NCBI RefSeq assembly: GCF_003963535.1
Contig: NZ_CP034539.1
Span: forward strand, 10,478,001 to 10,542,000
DNA from: Streptomyces cyaneochromogenes
GTDB taxonomy: Bacteria; Actinomycetota; Actinomycetes; Streptomycetales; Streptomycetaceae
Reading direction: 5' to 3'
Length of the DNA stretch: 64,000 bases
The position numbers were made by a program, and so were the translations under genes. Shown here one piece after another: positions 26,640 through 35,395 of this stretch. The notes under the pieces are model-generated. The model was not told the origin of the DNA. It ran no database searches and saw nothing but the letters and a program-made list of their open reading frames with translations. Position 1 is the stretch's first letter. Every line of letters begins with the position of its first letter.

Positions 26640-27020
26640 GTCGGCCCAGACGATGGTGATCTCGGGGTGCATCAGCCGCAGCCGGAACAGGACCTCCTTT
26701 GCCACCGGGAGTTGCTGTTCCGTCTCGCACTGTTGGCCCCGGAGATCGCCGTCGTCTGGGCCGGCTCCGCCACGCCAAGAACGGTCTGATCCCCTGGGCG
26801 AAGAAGTACCTCGACATCACCCTCAAGACGGTCCGGCGCCCGCCGGAGGCAAAGGGCTTCGTCGTGCTACCGCGCAGGTGGACCGTGGAACGGGGCTGGT
26901 CATGGATCATGAGGGCCCGCCGTCACTGCCGCGACCACGAACGTCTGCCCGAGATGAGCGAGTCGCTGATCACCTGGCGGCCATCACGTTGATGACACGG
27001 CGGCTGACCCGCCGCGGGAA
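26640..27020 (+). pseudogene. two head-to-head IS5 transposase scraps
   Basis: On the minus strand from about 26705, AKEVLFRLRLMHPEITIVWA matches the part before the second catalytic Asp. On the plus strand from about 26703, ELLFRLALLAPEIAVVWAGS matches the same part, then continues as NGLIPWAKKYLDITLKTVRR, GWSWIMRARRHCRDHERLPE and ITLMTRRLTRR. So two copies of the same domain face away from one another. Both are dead. Confidence 0.65.
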
Positions 27021-27308
27021 CCGTCTCGGCGAACGCCGTGACGTCGCGCACGGCTACGCGATGCCGGAAGCCGCCTGACCTTGATTGGCAGGTGAGGGAT
27101 CGGGAGGATCAGCGGATGTGTGAGCTGATCTACCTATCCGAGCGTAAGCTGCGCCAGTTTCAGCCTCGCAAAGACCCAGGTGGCTGGTAAGGCGGCGAGT
27201 CACCGAGGTGGGAGCCTCTGCCCCGATGAATCTCGGTGAGCTGCAACTCACGCTTTCCGAGGGGGCGTCGTCCCAGCGACCCGACCTAGCTAGGCCGTCT
27301 CTTTCGGA

Positions 27309-27665
27309 TCATGCGTAGTCAGCGTCGTCCTCCGCGCGCACCCAGGCCAGCTGCGCGTCGCTCAGCGGGGGGTCGAACCCTTCTGGGAACATCAGCATGA
27401 GTGGCTGCGGCCACATGCTCTCTGGCCCGTGCTCTTGGCAGTGCAGGGCGATGAGATGCGGCCCTTCCCCGCAGGACTCGTGCCAGTAGTGGCGGTCGTG
27501 GGCCTGGCAGAAGTACCCGTACCTTGGGCAGTCGTCCTCATCGCTGGGCTCGTAGAAGCTGGGATCCCGGACAATCTGAGTCACCGGCTCCGGCCGATTG
27601 AACCGGGGGCTGGGCCGGGGATCACGCCACAGGAGTCGGGGAGGGAGCACGCGCCCATCCTGCAC
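27309..27665 (-). CDS. hypothetical protein rich in Asp/His/Cys
   Basis: A 118-codon frame with consistent composition: DPSFYEPSDEDDCPRYGYFC, HDRHYWHESCGEGPHLIALH, FPEGFDPPLSDAQLAWVRAE. Several Cys and His residues are spaced as in a zinc-binding protein. The N-terminal 25 residues are less convincing, so the true start may be internal. No family recognised. Confidence 0.5.
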   Translation of the reverse strand: MQDGRVLPPRLLWRDPRPSPRFNRPEPVTQIVRDPSFYEPSDEDDCPRYGYFCQAHDRHYWHESCGEGPHLIALHCQEHGPESMWPQPLMLMFPEGFDPPLSDAQLAWVRAEDDADYA

Positions 27666-27769
27666 CGAGGCCGACTCATTCGGATCACCGGGTCGGTCTG
27701 GTCATGGCGTTGACTGATGTGCAGTGGGTCGCGGATTGAATTCCGGACCGGACTCCGCAACGTGGCGGG

Positions 27770-27876
27770 CGGTGGCGTGATCACCGGCAGATGATCGAGG
27801 CGATCGCGTGGAAGTACCGCACAGGCTCGCCCTGGGGTGACATGCCCTCCGAGTTCGGTTCGTGGAAGGGCGTCTA
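27770..27876 (+). pseudogene. IS5-family N-terminal fragment
   Basis: The plus strand reads MIEAIAWKYRTGSPWGDMPS and EFGSWKGVY, the DUF4096-type segment of an IS5 transposase, and is cut exactly at the CTAG where the IS701-like element inserted. Confidence 0.7.
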
Positions 27877-27880
27877 CTAG

Positions 27881-29486
27881 CTTGATCTTTAACCTGTGCG
27901 GCGGGGGCGTGGGGTCGTTGACTTCTTGGTTCGCTGTTTCGCGGTGTCTGGTTTGCGGACTGTGTGCACGTCGTAGCGCGGGGTGGGCCGGGTGTTTTTG
28001 CGGCCGGGTGGTCGTCCTGGGCCAGGGCGGGAGGGTTTCGGTGCTCTGGCGGGGCAGGCGGCCTGTGGGCGCAGGTGGCGAAAGTCGCGGCGGACGCGGG
28101 CCGGGGTGAGCCTGTTCCGCGGGCTCGGCTTCTCCCACGGCCGACGCAGGTCAGCCGCCAGCGGTCGGGCCAGCCGCAGCTGGGTGTAGACGGAGAGGAT
28201 CAGCCAGGTCCACCGGTCAGCCGCCTCAGGAGTGCGGACCTTCGGGCAGGTCCAGCCCAGCGTCTGCTTGAACAGCCGGAACGTGTGCTCGATGTCGAAG
28301 CGCCGCAAGAAGACCTGCCAGAGCAGGTCGACCTGAGTGTCGGTGGCATCGGTGCCCGACCACCACAACCACACCGGCTTCGGTGTCGCACCGCTGGGCA
28401 GGTATTCGACCTGCAGACGGATCACAGTGCCCTCGATGACCGGCAGAGCGCCCAACTGGGAGACCCACGCAGAGCGGTGAGTCAACCTGGGGTGGAGCCG
28501 GTCCCAGGCTCTGGCGGTGGCCGTGCCATACAGCCGGGTCTCGGTCACGGTCGCCGCATCAGGAGTGTTCCAGGTGGCCGAGTCGCCGAAGACGAACTCG
28601 CCGCCATGACGGGGCGGGCGGCCGAGGGTGCCCGGCTCGCGGGGCGGGGCCGCCCGGCGTAGGACCCGGTCCGAACGCATCCGGCCCAGCACCTGCACCG
28701 GCAAGTCCCCCAGCAGGTGGGCCAGGCGGGGCACGTCGTATCCGGCGTCCACCACGATGAGGACGTCCGGATCGTCGTCCTTCCACTGCCCGGCCTCGAT
28801 CAGCCGCTCGATGAGCTCGCGCATCTGCCGCGCGGTGACGGTGGCGGCGTCGTCCCCCGGCACGAGACGCAGGGCGTCCAGCGGCGCGGTCCAGGAACTG
28901 CGTCCTGCTTCCAGCGCACAGATCACCGAGTAGGGCCAGCCGGGGACGGGGATGTGCTGGTCCTTGCCGCGTCCGTAGGTGTGGCACAGAATCCGCTGCG
29001 GTGAGGTGTGTGCGTCGGGCCGCAGCCAGCAGGTGATGTCGGCGGCCAGGACCAGCCGGCCGTCCGCCGCCCGTGGCAGTGGCACCGTGGCCAGGGCCCG
29101 CCGGAGCCGGGCGAGGTCCACCCGGCCCGCGGCCAGGGCGTCATAGAGCCCGCCGTGTCCGCGGCGATGCTCGCCGACCAGTGAGAGTTCTACCAGCGAG
29201 CGGACCGGGCCGTTGGCACACAGCACGGCGTCGGCCACCTCGAACAGCGCGTCCGAACGCCTGGTGAGGCAGGAGTAGAAATCGCCCCGGAAGCGTGACA
29301 GTTCCGCGAATGGGTCCTGCCGGACAGCATGGTGCAACACACCCATCCCCACGGCCTTCGTGCTGATCACGTGTATTCCTTGGTCGGAGCACATGGTCAG
29401 CCGAAGGCCGCCTGCCTGTACGGCAGTTACCAACCCGAGTGATCAAGTACGAGACGCCGTTCGAGACCACAGGTTAAAGATCAAGC
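27881..29486. mobile_element. complete IS701-like element
   Basis: 1,606 bp with perfect inverted ends (CTTGATCTTTAACCTGTG) and CTAG on both sides (27877-27880, 29487-29490), matching the 4-bp YTAR-type duplication of IS701 relatives. It interrupts an older IS5 remnant. Confidence 0.85.
27889..29433 (-). CDS. IS701/IS4-superfamily transposase, intact
   Basis: A 514-codon frame; a start at VISTKAVGMGVLHHAVRQDP may be nearer the true one. DDE-type residues are in LVLAADITCWLRPDAHTS (first D), DVLIVVDAGYDVPRLAHLLG (second D) and LRRFDIEHTFRLFKQTLGWT (E, in the Y/F-x-E-x-x-F/R style). The C-terminus is basic and Arg/Lys/Pro-rich, probably DNA binding. Intact and within clean ends. Confidence 0.88.
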   Translation of the reverse strand: MVTAVQAGGLRLTMCSDQGIHVISTKAVGMGVLHHAVRQDPFAELSRFRGDFYSCLTRRSDALFEVADAVLCANGPVRSLVELSLVGEHRRGHGGLYDALAAGRVDLARLRRALATVPLPRAADGRLVLAADITCWLRPDAHTSPQRILCHTYGRGKDQHIPVPGWPYSVICALEAGRSSWTAPLDALRLVPGDDAATVTARQMRELIERLIEAGQWKDDDPDVLIVVDAGYDVPRLAHLLGDLPVQVLGRMRSDRVLRRAAPPREPGTLGRPPRHGGEFVFGDSATWNTPDAATVTETRLYGTATARAWDRLHPRLTHRSAWVSQLGALPVIEGTVIRLQVEYLPSGATPKPVWLWWSGTDATDTQVDLLWQVFLRRFDIEHTFRLFKQTLGWTCPKVRTPEAADRWTWLILSVYTQLRLARPLAADLRRPWEKPSPRNRLTPARVRRDFRHLRPQAACPARAPKPSRPGPGRPPGRKNTRPTPRYDVHTVRKPDTAKQRTKKSTTPRPRRTG

Positions 29487-29559
29487 TAGAGCGTGTTTGA
29501 GATATCGATCAACGCGGCTCAGGTCTTGATCGACATTTCGAGCACCGCATAGCGTCAGG

Positions 29560-30039
29560 ATGGTGGAAACAACGCACCGGCCCGCCGCCCGGGTCATCTG
29601 TCTGGACGCTGCCCATCGCCTGCTTCTTTTGCACTGGCGTGATCCGTTCGACGGGACGTGGCTCTGGGAGCCACCCGGTGGCGGTATCGAGTCTGGCGAG
29701 ACGCCGCTGGTGGCGGCACGACGAGAACTGGCCGAGGAAACCGGACTCGACCCGGCTGCGGTGCTTGACCGGTCGGTGCTCGTCGACCGTGATGTTCAGT
29801 GGAACGGCAAGCGGTACATCGGGACGGAGCACTTCTTCGTTGCGCAGTTCGCCGACGAGCAACCATCGCTCGTCCGGACCGGCTTGCTCCCCGATGAGCA
29901 GGTCAACCTGGACACGCATGTCTGGATCGAATGGTCGGATCTGAGCTCGCTGCCAGACCCGGTTGAGCCGCCACAGTTGCTGGCCGTGCTCGGCACCCTG
30001 GTGCCAGACGGTCCGTGGCGTCATCGGGATCGTGCATGA
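29560..30039 (+). CDS. NUDIX hydrolase
   Basis: A 159-residue protein with a full Nudix box: GGGIESGETPLVAARRELAE followed by ETGL (G-x5-E-x7-R-E-U-x-E-E-x-G-U). The beta-strand before it, ARVICLDAAHRLLLLHW, and WLWEPPGG are typical of MutT-like pyrophosphatases. The likely substrate is a nucleotide or nucleotide-sugar; not predictable. It lies between the IS5-type ends, 8 bp from the transposase remnant, so it seems to be cargo. Confidence 0.9.
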   Translation: MVETTHRPAARVICLDAAHRLLLLHWRDPFDGTWLWEPPGGGIESGETPLVAARRELAEETGLDPAAVLDRSVLVDRDVQWNGKRYIGTEHFFVAQFADEQPSLVRTGLLPDEQVNLDTHVWIEWSDLSSLPDPVEPPQLLAVLGTLVPDGPWRHRDRA

Positions 30040-30046
30040 CAGGCGG

Positions 30047-30943
30047 TCACAGCGCCTGCCGTATGAGGGTGAGTTGGACGGTCGACTCGTAGCGGACAGC
30101 GAGCTTGTCGTACCTGGTCGCGACGCCTCGTGCCTGCTTCAGAAGGCCGATCCGGCACTCGACTTTGTGTCTGCGCTTGTACATTTCGCGGTCGAATCCA
30201 GGCGGACGGCCGCCGAGGGAACCACGCCGGACCCGGTGCCCGGCCTGGTCCTGCTTCTCTGGGATGGTGTGCGCGATCCCGCGTTTGCGCAGGTAGGAGC
30301 GGATCTGACGGGAGGAGTACGCCCGGTCGGCAAGTACATGTTCTGGCCGAGTGCGGGGGCGCCCACCGCCGATCCGGGGGGACACGGATTCGGTCCATCA
30401 CCTGCTCGAGGACGGGTGCGTCGCCCCGCTGGCCGGCGGTGATGACGGCTGCGAGGACGTGGAAGGAGGCGTCGACGGCGAGGTGAATCTTGGTGGTCAG
30501 CCCGCCGCGGGAGCGCCCCAGGCCGTGGTCGTCCGGCTTGGCCGCGAGGCCGTTCGGACGCGTCCGGCCCGGATCGTCAGCCCCTTTTTGCGGGCCCCGG
30601 CGGCATGCTGGTGGGCCCGGCAAACAGTGGAGTCGACCGAGACTTCCCACTCGATGACCCCCTCGGCATCCGCCTTGACCTGCAACTTCTTCAGGACACG
30701 GGTCGAGGTCCCATCGATCTGCCAGCGTCGGAACACCGCATACGCGGTCTCCCAGGGGCCGTACCGCTCGGGCACGTCCCGCCAAGGCGAGCCGGTCCGG
30801 GCCCGTCACCAGATCCCGTCGAACACCTGCCGCCGATCCCTCGGAGGCCGGCCCATCTTCGGTATCGGCGGCAAGACCGCTTCCAGCCGCTTCCACTGCG
30901 CATCCGTCAGATCGCCACGAGACATCTGAAGATCGTTTCATGA
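30047..30943 (-). pseudogene. IS5-family transposase with one stop and two frameshifts
   Basis: From about 30927 the minus strand reads SRGDLTDAQWKRLEAVLPPI, reaches a TGA after VFDGIW near 30806, continues ERYGPWETAYAVFRRWQIDG and VSVDSTVCRAHQHAAGARKK, then shifts frame to GRSRGGLTTKIHLAVDASFH and again to LADRAYSSRQIRSYLRKRGI and YKRRHKVECRIGLLKQARGV. All domains are represented but the protein cannot be made. Confidence 0.85.
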
Positions 30944-30989
30944 CCTTGATCAACATCTCAAACACGTCCTAGGACTCCGTTGGGTCCGT

Positions 30990-31440
30990 CTCGATCTCGG
31001 CGTTGTGTGTGACCTGCTGGGCAGGGGCTGTTGGCATGTGGTGCAGATGCCGGTCCAGCACCTCAGGATGTTCTGGAAGGTGTCGAGGACCTGGTAGAGG
31101 GTAAGTCCGGTGCGGGCACTCTTGGGGCCAGGCGCTGTTCGGTCAGGAACGCGTGGGCGGCGGTCACGAGGGTCACGTGATGGTGCCAGCCCGGCCAGGA
31201 ACGACCCTCGAAGTGGTCAAGTCCCAGGCCATGCTTGAGTTCGCGATAGTCGTACTCGATGCGCCAGCGGACCTTGGCCAGACGCACCAGGTCGGCGATG
31301 GGGGTGTCGTCGGGCAGGTTGGACAGCCAGTAATCGGTCGGCGCCTCGGCATCGGCGGGGCCACTCGATCAGCAGCCAGCAGTCGGGCAGGACCCCGTCC
31401 CACCAGCCCTGTTGAGCTGAGGCAGCGGCCTTGAATCGAT
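30990..31440 (-). pseudogene. IS701-family transposase C-terminal remnant
   Basis: Pieces in several frames: LPDCWLLIEWP near 31375, then VRLAKVRWRIEYDYRELKHG, LDHFEGRSWPGWHHHVTLVT and AAHAFLTEQRLAP. The core W-R-I-E-x-x-Y-R-E-L-K-x-G-L catalytic Glu motif of IS701 is clear. The 5' part is absent. Confidence 0.75.
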
Positions 31441-31526
31441 CTTCAGGTGGCTTCCCGGTAGGCGGCCGGGCCCCGGTCCCGGTCCTGCAGGTCACCACTC
31501 TGTTGGCCAACGCTTAGCATGCCTTC

Positions 31527-32249
31527 GTGACGCGGCCTTGGACGATGCACAAGATGGCGGACGAGCTCGCCGAGTTGCTCAGGATGGTCCCTGCCGGTGT
31601 CGAGGGTGGCGACCTGACGTTCGCACAGGGAGACCTGCACTCCACACTGTCGATCTGGAAGGACCGCCACGACCGGTCGGTCTTCGGATGGATGGTCCAC
31701 ACGTACGACACCGGCCTGCGTGACCGGATGGAGAGCTTCGGCGGAATGAGCATCCGGATCGACCACCCCACGCCATCCGGCGACGCGAATCCAACCAACA
31801 TCCCCACGGGCGCTTGCTATGGCTGGCCGGCGAGTGGCACTCCACTCGCACCGGAGGTCACTGCCGCCGTCACTCAGTACGGGCCTCTCTCCTTGTGCTT
31901 CGTGCGCGACCGCCACGACCTGGGCCTGCTCCTGCTGGCAGATGCCCACGTTCACCGAGGCAGCGTCTGGTCCTTCGCGCCGACCAACAACGAGCCAGCC
32001 CGGCTTGCGCAGGCGCTCCTGTTGGCCAGGCATTCCGGAGATCAGGATCTGGAACGGGCGGCTGTGGCCAAGTTGCGGAACAGAGGCGAGGAGCCGGTAG
32101 CTCCCCGGCCCGACTACCTTTTCCGGCACGCCGTCGCCGACTGGGCCAAGCAGTACTCCAAGGCCACGGGGATCGACCTCAGCGACTTGGCCCCGCTCAA
32201 ACGGAAACGCCCCCGGTATCCCGAGGTCCCGGAACCTCAGGGCTCCTGA
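31527..32249 (+). CDS. hypothetical protein
   Basis: A 240-residue soluble protein with even composition and no frameshift: SIWKDRHDRSVFGWMVHTYD, YGPLSLCFVRDRHDLGLLLL, NNEPARLAQALLLARHSGDQ, FRHAVADWAKQYSKATGIDL. I do not recognise the family and see no catalytic motif, signal or membrane helix. The start may be GTG 31527 or ATG 31545. It is isolated between IS remnants. Confidence 0.6.
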   Translation: MTRPWTMHKMADELAELLRMVPAGVEGGDLTFAQGDLHSTLSIWKDRHDRSVFGWMVHTYDTGLRDRMESFGGMSIRIDHPTPSGDANPTNIPTGACYGWPASGTPLAPEVTAAVTQYGPLSLCFVRDRHDLGLLLLADAHVHRGSVWSFAPTNNEPARLAQALLLARHSGDQDLERAAVAKLRNRGEEPVAPRPDYLFRHAVADWAKQYSKATGIDLSDLAPLKRKRPRYPEVPEPQGS

Positions 32250-32304
32250 GGCCGATGCTTCCTGACGCAGCGGATGATCTCGATGTGGCTGGTGTGATCA
32301 CGTC

Positions 32305-32410
32305 GTCTGAGCCGTGTTGGATAACCCCGTTTACAGGGCTGAGCCCGCAAAGCTTCAACAAGCTCGTCGCGGCTCTGCGCAGAGAAGACGCCGACCTAGC
32401 GCGGCGGGGA
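32305..32410 (+). pseudogene. IS5-type transposase N-terminal scrap
   Basis: The plus strand encodes SEPCWITPFTGLSPQSFNKL VAALRRE, the opening of an IS5-type (HTH_Tnp_4) transposase, then loses similarity. Confidence 0.6.
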
Positions 32411-32570
32411 AGGCCCTGTCGGCGTACTGAGGAAAGTGCTCAGGCGCGTACAGACGAACGTGTTCAGTCGTGGGACCGGGACGACAGCCCTGCGGCCGTG
32501 GGGGTGTCCGCGAACGTCCATGACTCGCCGGCGGTCTGAACCCGGAGCACGCGGGCGTAAGCTCTCAGAA

Positions 32571-32966
32571 ATGCGGATCGGCGAGCTGTCCAAGCGCACG
32601 GGAGTGAGTCCGCGCTCACTGCGGTACTACGAAGAGCAGGGCCTGCTGACCAGCTCACGCTCCGACGCGGGGCAGCGTCACTATTCCGATGCTGCGGTCC
32701 AGCGCGTGTCGCTCATCCGGCAGTTGTTCGACGCGGGTATGTCCAGCAGGGTGATCGCGACTGTGTTGCCGTGTGTGGACGTCCCGGGTGACCTGGGTGT
32801 CGCCGAGGAGACGTTCACGGCGATGATGCGCGAGCGCGACCGGATCGACGCCGACATCGCGCACCTGATCGAGACCCGGGATGCACTCGACGTGCTGATC
32901 AGGGCCAACAGCCGGCACCGGGCGGAGCTGTCCATGGCCCCGGAACCGGTGGCACAGTCGGCCTGA
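32571..32966 (+). CDS. MerR-family transcriptional regulator
   Basis: A 131-residue regulator from ATG 32571. The winged helix is canonical: MRIGELSKRTGVSPRSLRYY, then EEQGLLTSSRSDAGQRHY and LIRQLFDAGMSSRVIATVLP. A coiled-coil follows (about 80-115). No cysteine cluster, so it is not the metal or SoxR type. It precedes the oxidoreductase at 33074 on the same strand with a 107-bp gap, and probably activates it. Confidence 0.9.
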   Translation: MRIGELSKRTGVSPRSLRYYEEQGLLTSSRSDAGQRHYSDAAVQRVSLIRQLFDAGMSSRVIATVLPCVDVPGDLGVAEETFTAMMRERDRIDADIAHLIETRDALDVLIRANSRHRAELSMAPEPVAQSA

Positions 32967-33073
32967 TGCTGTGATCTGCATCTCAGCCTCTTGCCCCTTA
33001 CATCAATGTCAGAAGTGAGGATGGCGACAGCGCCCGGAACCACCGGGGTCGGTCACACGAGAGGCAGCAGAAG

Positions 33074-33997
33074 ATGGGGCAGGCGTGGGGTTTTGGCAGG
33101 TATGGCGGGCCCGAGGTGCAGGAGTTCTTCGATCGTCCCGATCCCGTCCCCGGTCGCGGCGAGGTGCTGATCCAGGTCACCGTGGCCAGCGTTAATCCCC
33201 TCGACTACCTTCTGCGCTCGGGTCTGGTCGACGGGCTCGACGGCGGGCGTCCGTTTCCCCGCGTGCTGGGCATGGAGGCAGCCGGAATCGTTCTCGCTCG
33301 GGGTGAGGATGTCGAAGGGCTCGAGGTGGGTGACGCGGTCTTCGGCTTCGCACTCACCGGTGGCGGCACCTACGCCGAGACGACGGTGCTGTCTGCGCCG
33401 AACACCGCGCGCATCCCGGAGGGTCTGTCCGCGACCGTGGCGGCAACGCTGCCAGTGGCCGGGACGACCGCGGTGGATGTGCTCGACCAGCTCGACCTCC
33501 CGGCCGGTGCCACGGTCCTGGTCAACGGGGTCGGGGGCGGTGTCGGCCTCGCCGTCGCCCGGCTGGCCATTGGGCGCGAGCTGCGTGTGATCGGCACCGG
33601 GAGTACCGCCAAACGCGAGCACGCCGAGGCCATCGGGGTGCGGTTCATCGACTACGCCGCCGAGGACGTCGTCACCACGGCGCGCGAGCTGGTCCCGGAC
33701 GGCTTCGACGGGATCGTCGACCTGGTCGGAGGCACCTCGCTGCGGACGGTCGCTCCACTGGCCCGGGATCCCCGCAACGTCATCGCCGTGGGTGATATGT
33801 CTGTGCCCGATCTCGGTGGGCGTTTCGTCGAACGTCGTCTCGACCGCGAGAACCTGGAGTGGTCCGCCCGGCTGGCCCTCGACGGAGTCCTCGTGCCCGT
33901 GATCACCCAGGTTCATCCGCTCTCCGACGCCCCGGCCGCCCTCGCCACCGTCGAGAACGGTCACACCTCGGGCAAGGTTGTCATCAAGGTGGCATGA
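33074..33997 (+). CDS. NADP-dependent zinc-free alcohol dehydrogenase / quinone oxidoreductase family
   Basis: A 307-residue medium-chain reductase. The N-terminal GroES-like fold includes VASVNPLDYLLRSGL and PRVLGMEAAGIVLARGEDV; the zinc-binding cysteines of true alcohol dehydrogenases are lacking. The Rossmann part shows LVNGVGGGVGLAVARLAIGR as the GxGGxG motif. Probably reduces quinones or alkenals with NADPH. Likely under the MerR regulator upstream. Confidence 0.9.
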   Translation: MGQAWGFGRYGGPEVQEFFDRPDPVPGRGEVLIQVTVASVNPLDYLLRSGLVDGLDGGRPFPRVLGMEAAGIVLARGEDVEGLEVGDAVFGFALTGGGTYAETTVLSAPNTARIPEGLSATVAATLPVAGTTAVDVLDQLDLPAGATVLVNGVGGGVGLAVARLAIGRELRVIGTGSTAKREHAEAIGVRFIDYAAEDVVTTARELVPDGFDGIVDLVGGTSLRTVAPLARDPRNVIAVGDMSVPDLGGRFVERRLDRENLEWSARLALDGVLVPVITQVHPLSDAPAALATVENGHTSGKVVIKVA

Positions 33998-34620
33998 GAA
34001 GTGCCCGGCCGCCCGACACCGCCGACCGTCCATTGCGGACTGACGAGAGCCCGTGGTCAGCGCATCATCAATGCTGATGGCGAAGTCGCGGCACAGGAAG
34101 CCGGAGAACGTGCGCAAGTAATTTCACCCGTCGGCGGAGGCAATCGCTGAGGTGACCAGCCTGCTCGCGCCCGGCGACAGCCGACGCTGAGAGCCCGTCA
34201 GTACAGTCCGGGGACGCTGCTGGAGGAGTGGCCGGGCGCCAGCCACTTGTGCAGCGCGAACCCCCGGTACATCTGTGGGCCGACGACCGTGTGCCACTCC
34301 CCGATGGCCGCCCGGTCCAGGGCGTTGTTGCAGCGGTGTGGCCCGTGGGGGTCCGGCTGCCGAGAGGTCTCATCGCTCGGCGACGGGTGGGCCGTCGGCG
34401 GGGTGGGTGCCCGTCGGGCGGAATGGCGGCGAGCCAGCGGCCGATCTTGCGGCGGTTGGCGTGGGCGAGTTGGAAGGCCAGCCGGAGGGTCTGGGCGGCG
34501 ATGCCGCGGATACGTCGGGTGCCGGGGGAAGGGTCGGCGGCCCGAGCTTGGGCACCCCGGCCTCTGCACCGTCCGAGCGCGAGAGGTGCAGAGGTTTCGG
34601 CCCGTTCAGTGCAACGCTGG
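33998..34620 (-). pseudogene. region with scraps of decayed minus-strand genes
   Basis: About 620 bp. On the minus strand two coherent pieces appear: IGEWHTVVGPQMYRGFALHK WLAPG before a stop at 34198, and IAAQTLRLAFQLAHANRRKI GRW near 34420-34510. They look like the ends of two proteins, perhaps one a transposase, but I cannot name them. Confidence 0.35.
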
Positions 34621-35292
34621 TCAGCGGCGGGGTAGCACGCCCAGGAGGGTTGCGGTCAGGGCCTGCTTCAAATAGTCCTTCAGATCCAAGTGGAAGCGGG
34701 CCAGGTCGGGCTCGGCCTCGTAGGCCGCCTGCAGGCTGGGCGGGGGCGTGCTGTACGCCGACAGCGCGCCGGCCATGACCATGGTCTGCAGGCTGAACAG
34801 TGTCGCGTTCTCGCCCAGCTCCGGCAGGTACTTGCGAAGCAGGGCGGTCATGGTGGTCAGGCGGTCCAGGGAGGCGCGCTTGTAGCGTGCTACGACCTCG
34901 ACGGAGACGTTGTGTTCCAGGACGCTGCCCTGTGCGCCGAAGAGCTCGCACAGCACCATTCGGCCGGACAGCGAGCGGCTGAGGATCTCGGCCACCGCTG
35001 CCGCTCGCTCGGGCATGGGGAGGTCTTCGTCGATGCCGGCGGCCAGCTCCCCTGCCAGCTCCGTCAGCCACTCCCGCAAATACCGGTCGAGCAGCTCCAG
35101 CAGCACCGCCTCGCGAGACTCGAAGTAGCGCAGCACGTTCGGCTTCGCCAGGCCTACCCGGCGGCTGAGCTCGTTCAGGGTGACCGCGGCCACAGGCATC
35201 TCGTCGAGCATCGCCGACGCCATGTCGAGGATCGCCCGTCGCCGGATCTCCCGCTGCTCTTCGGTTCGCGCCCGCTGGAAAGTCACGATCAC
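34621..35292 (-). CDS. TetR-family regulator
   Basis: A 223-residue repressor. N-terminal DNA-binding part: EIRRRAILDMASAMLDEMPV, then NELSRRVGLAKPNVLRYFES and REAVLLELLDRYL. The ligand domain is large and helical. It is divergent from the SDR gene at 35396; the 103-bp gap holds three copies of TACCNNNGGTA, which are very likely its operators. Confidence 0.92.
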   Translation of the reverse strand: MIVTFQRARTEEQREIRRRAILDMASAMLDEMPVAAVTLNELSRRVGLAKPNVLRYFESREAVLLELLDRYLREWLTELAGELAAGIDEDLPMPERAAAVAEILSRSLSGRMVLCELFGAQGSVLEHNVSVEVVARYKRASLDRLTTMTALLRKYLPELGENATLFSLQTMVMAGALSAYSTPPPSLQAAYEAEPDLARFHLDLKDYLKQALTATLLGVLPRR

Positions 35293-35306
35293 CAGTCTAG
35301 ATTAGG

Positions 35307-35372
35307 TACCTGCGGTACGTTGACAACATACCGAAGGTACTTTAACGTCGACGGCACAAGATACCTTCGGTA
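35307..35372. promoter_or_regulatory. three phased TetR operators
   Basis: TACCTGCGGTA (35307-35317), TACCGAAGGTA (35329-35339) and TACCTTCGGTA (35362-35372). Centres are 22 and 33 bp apart, two and three helical turns, so three dimers could bind the same face. Confidence 0.8.
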
Positions 35373-35395
35373 CGTTAGCTAACTGGGAGCCTGAC

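Larger units (their letters stand above)
29491..30968. mobile_element. IS5-type element carrying a NUDIX gene
   Basis: The left end GCGTGTTTGAGATATCGATC and the right end (inverted: ACGTGTTTGAGATGTTGATC) match over about 24 bp, and CTAG flanks both (29487-29490, 30969-30972). Inside are a complete NUDIX gene and a decayed IS5 transposase. A simple IS5 would be about 0.9 kb; this is 1.48 kb. Confidence 0.6.

Noticed and set aside
32967..33073. MerR promoter palindrome upstream of the oxidoreductase
   Set aside because: CCTCTTGCC and GAAGTGAGG near 32984-33016 are only partly complementary; too weak to list as an operator.
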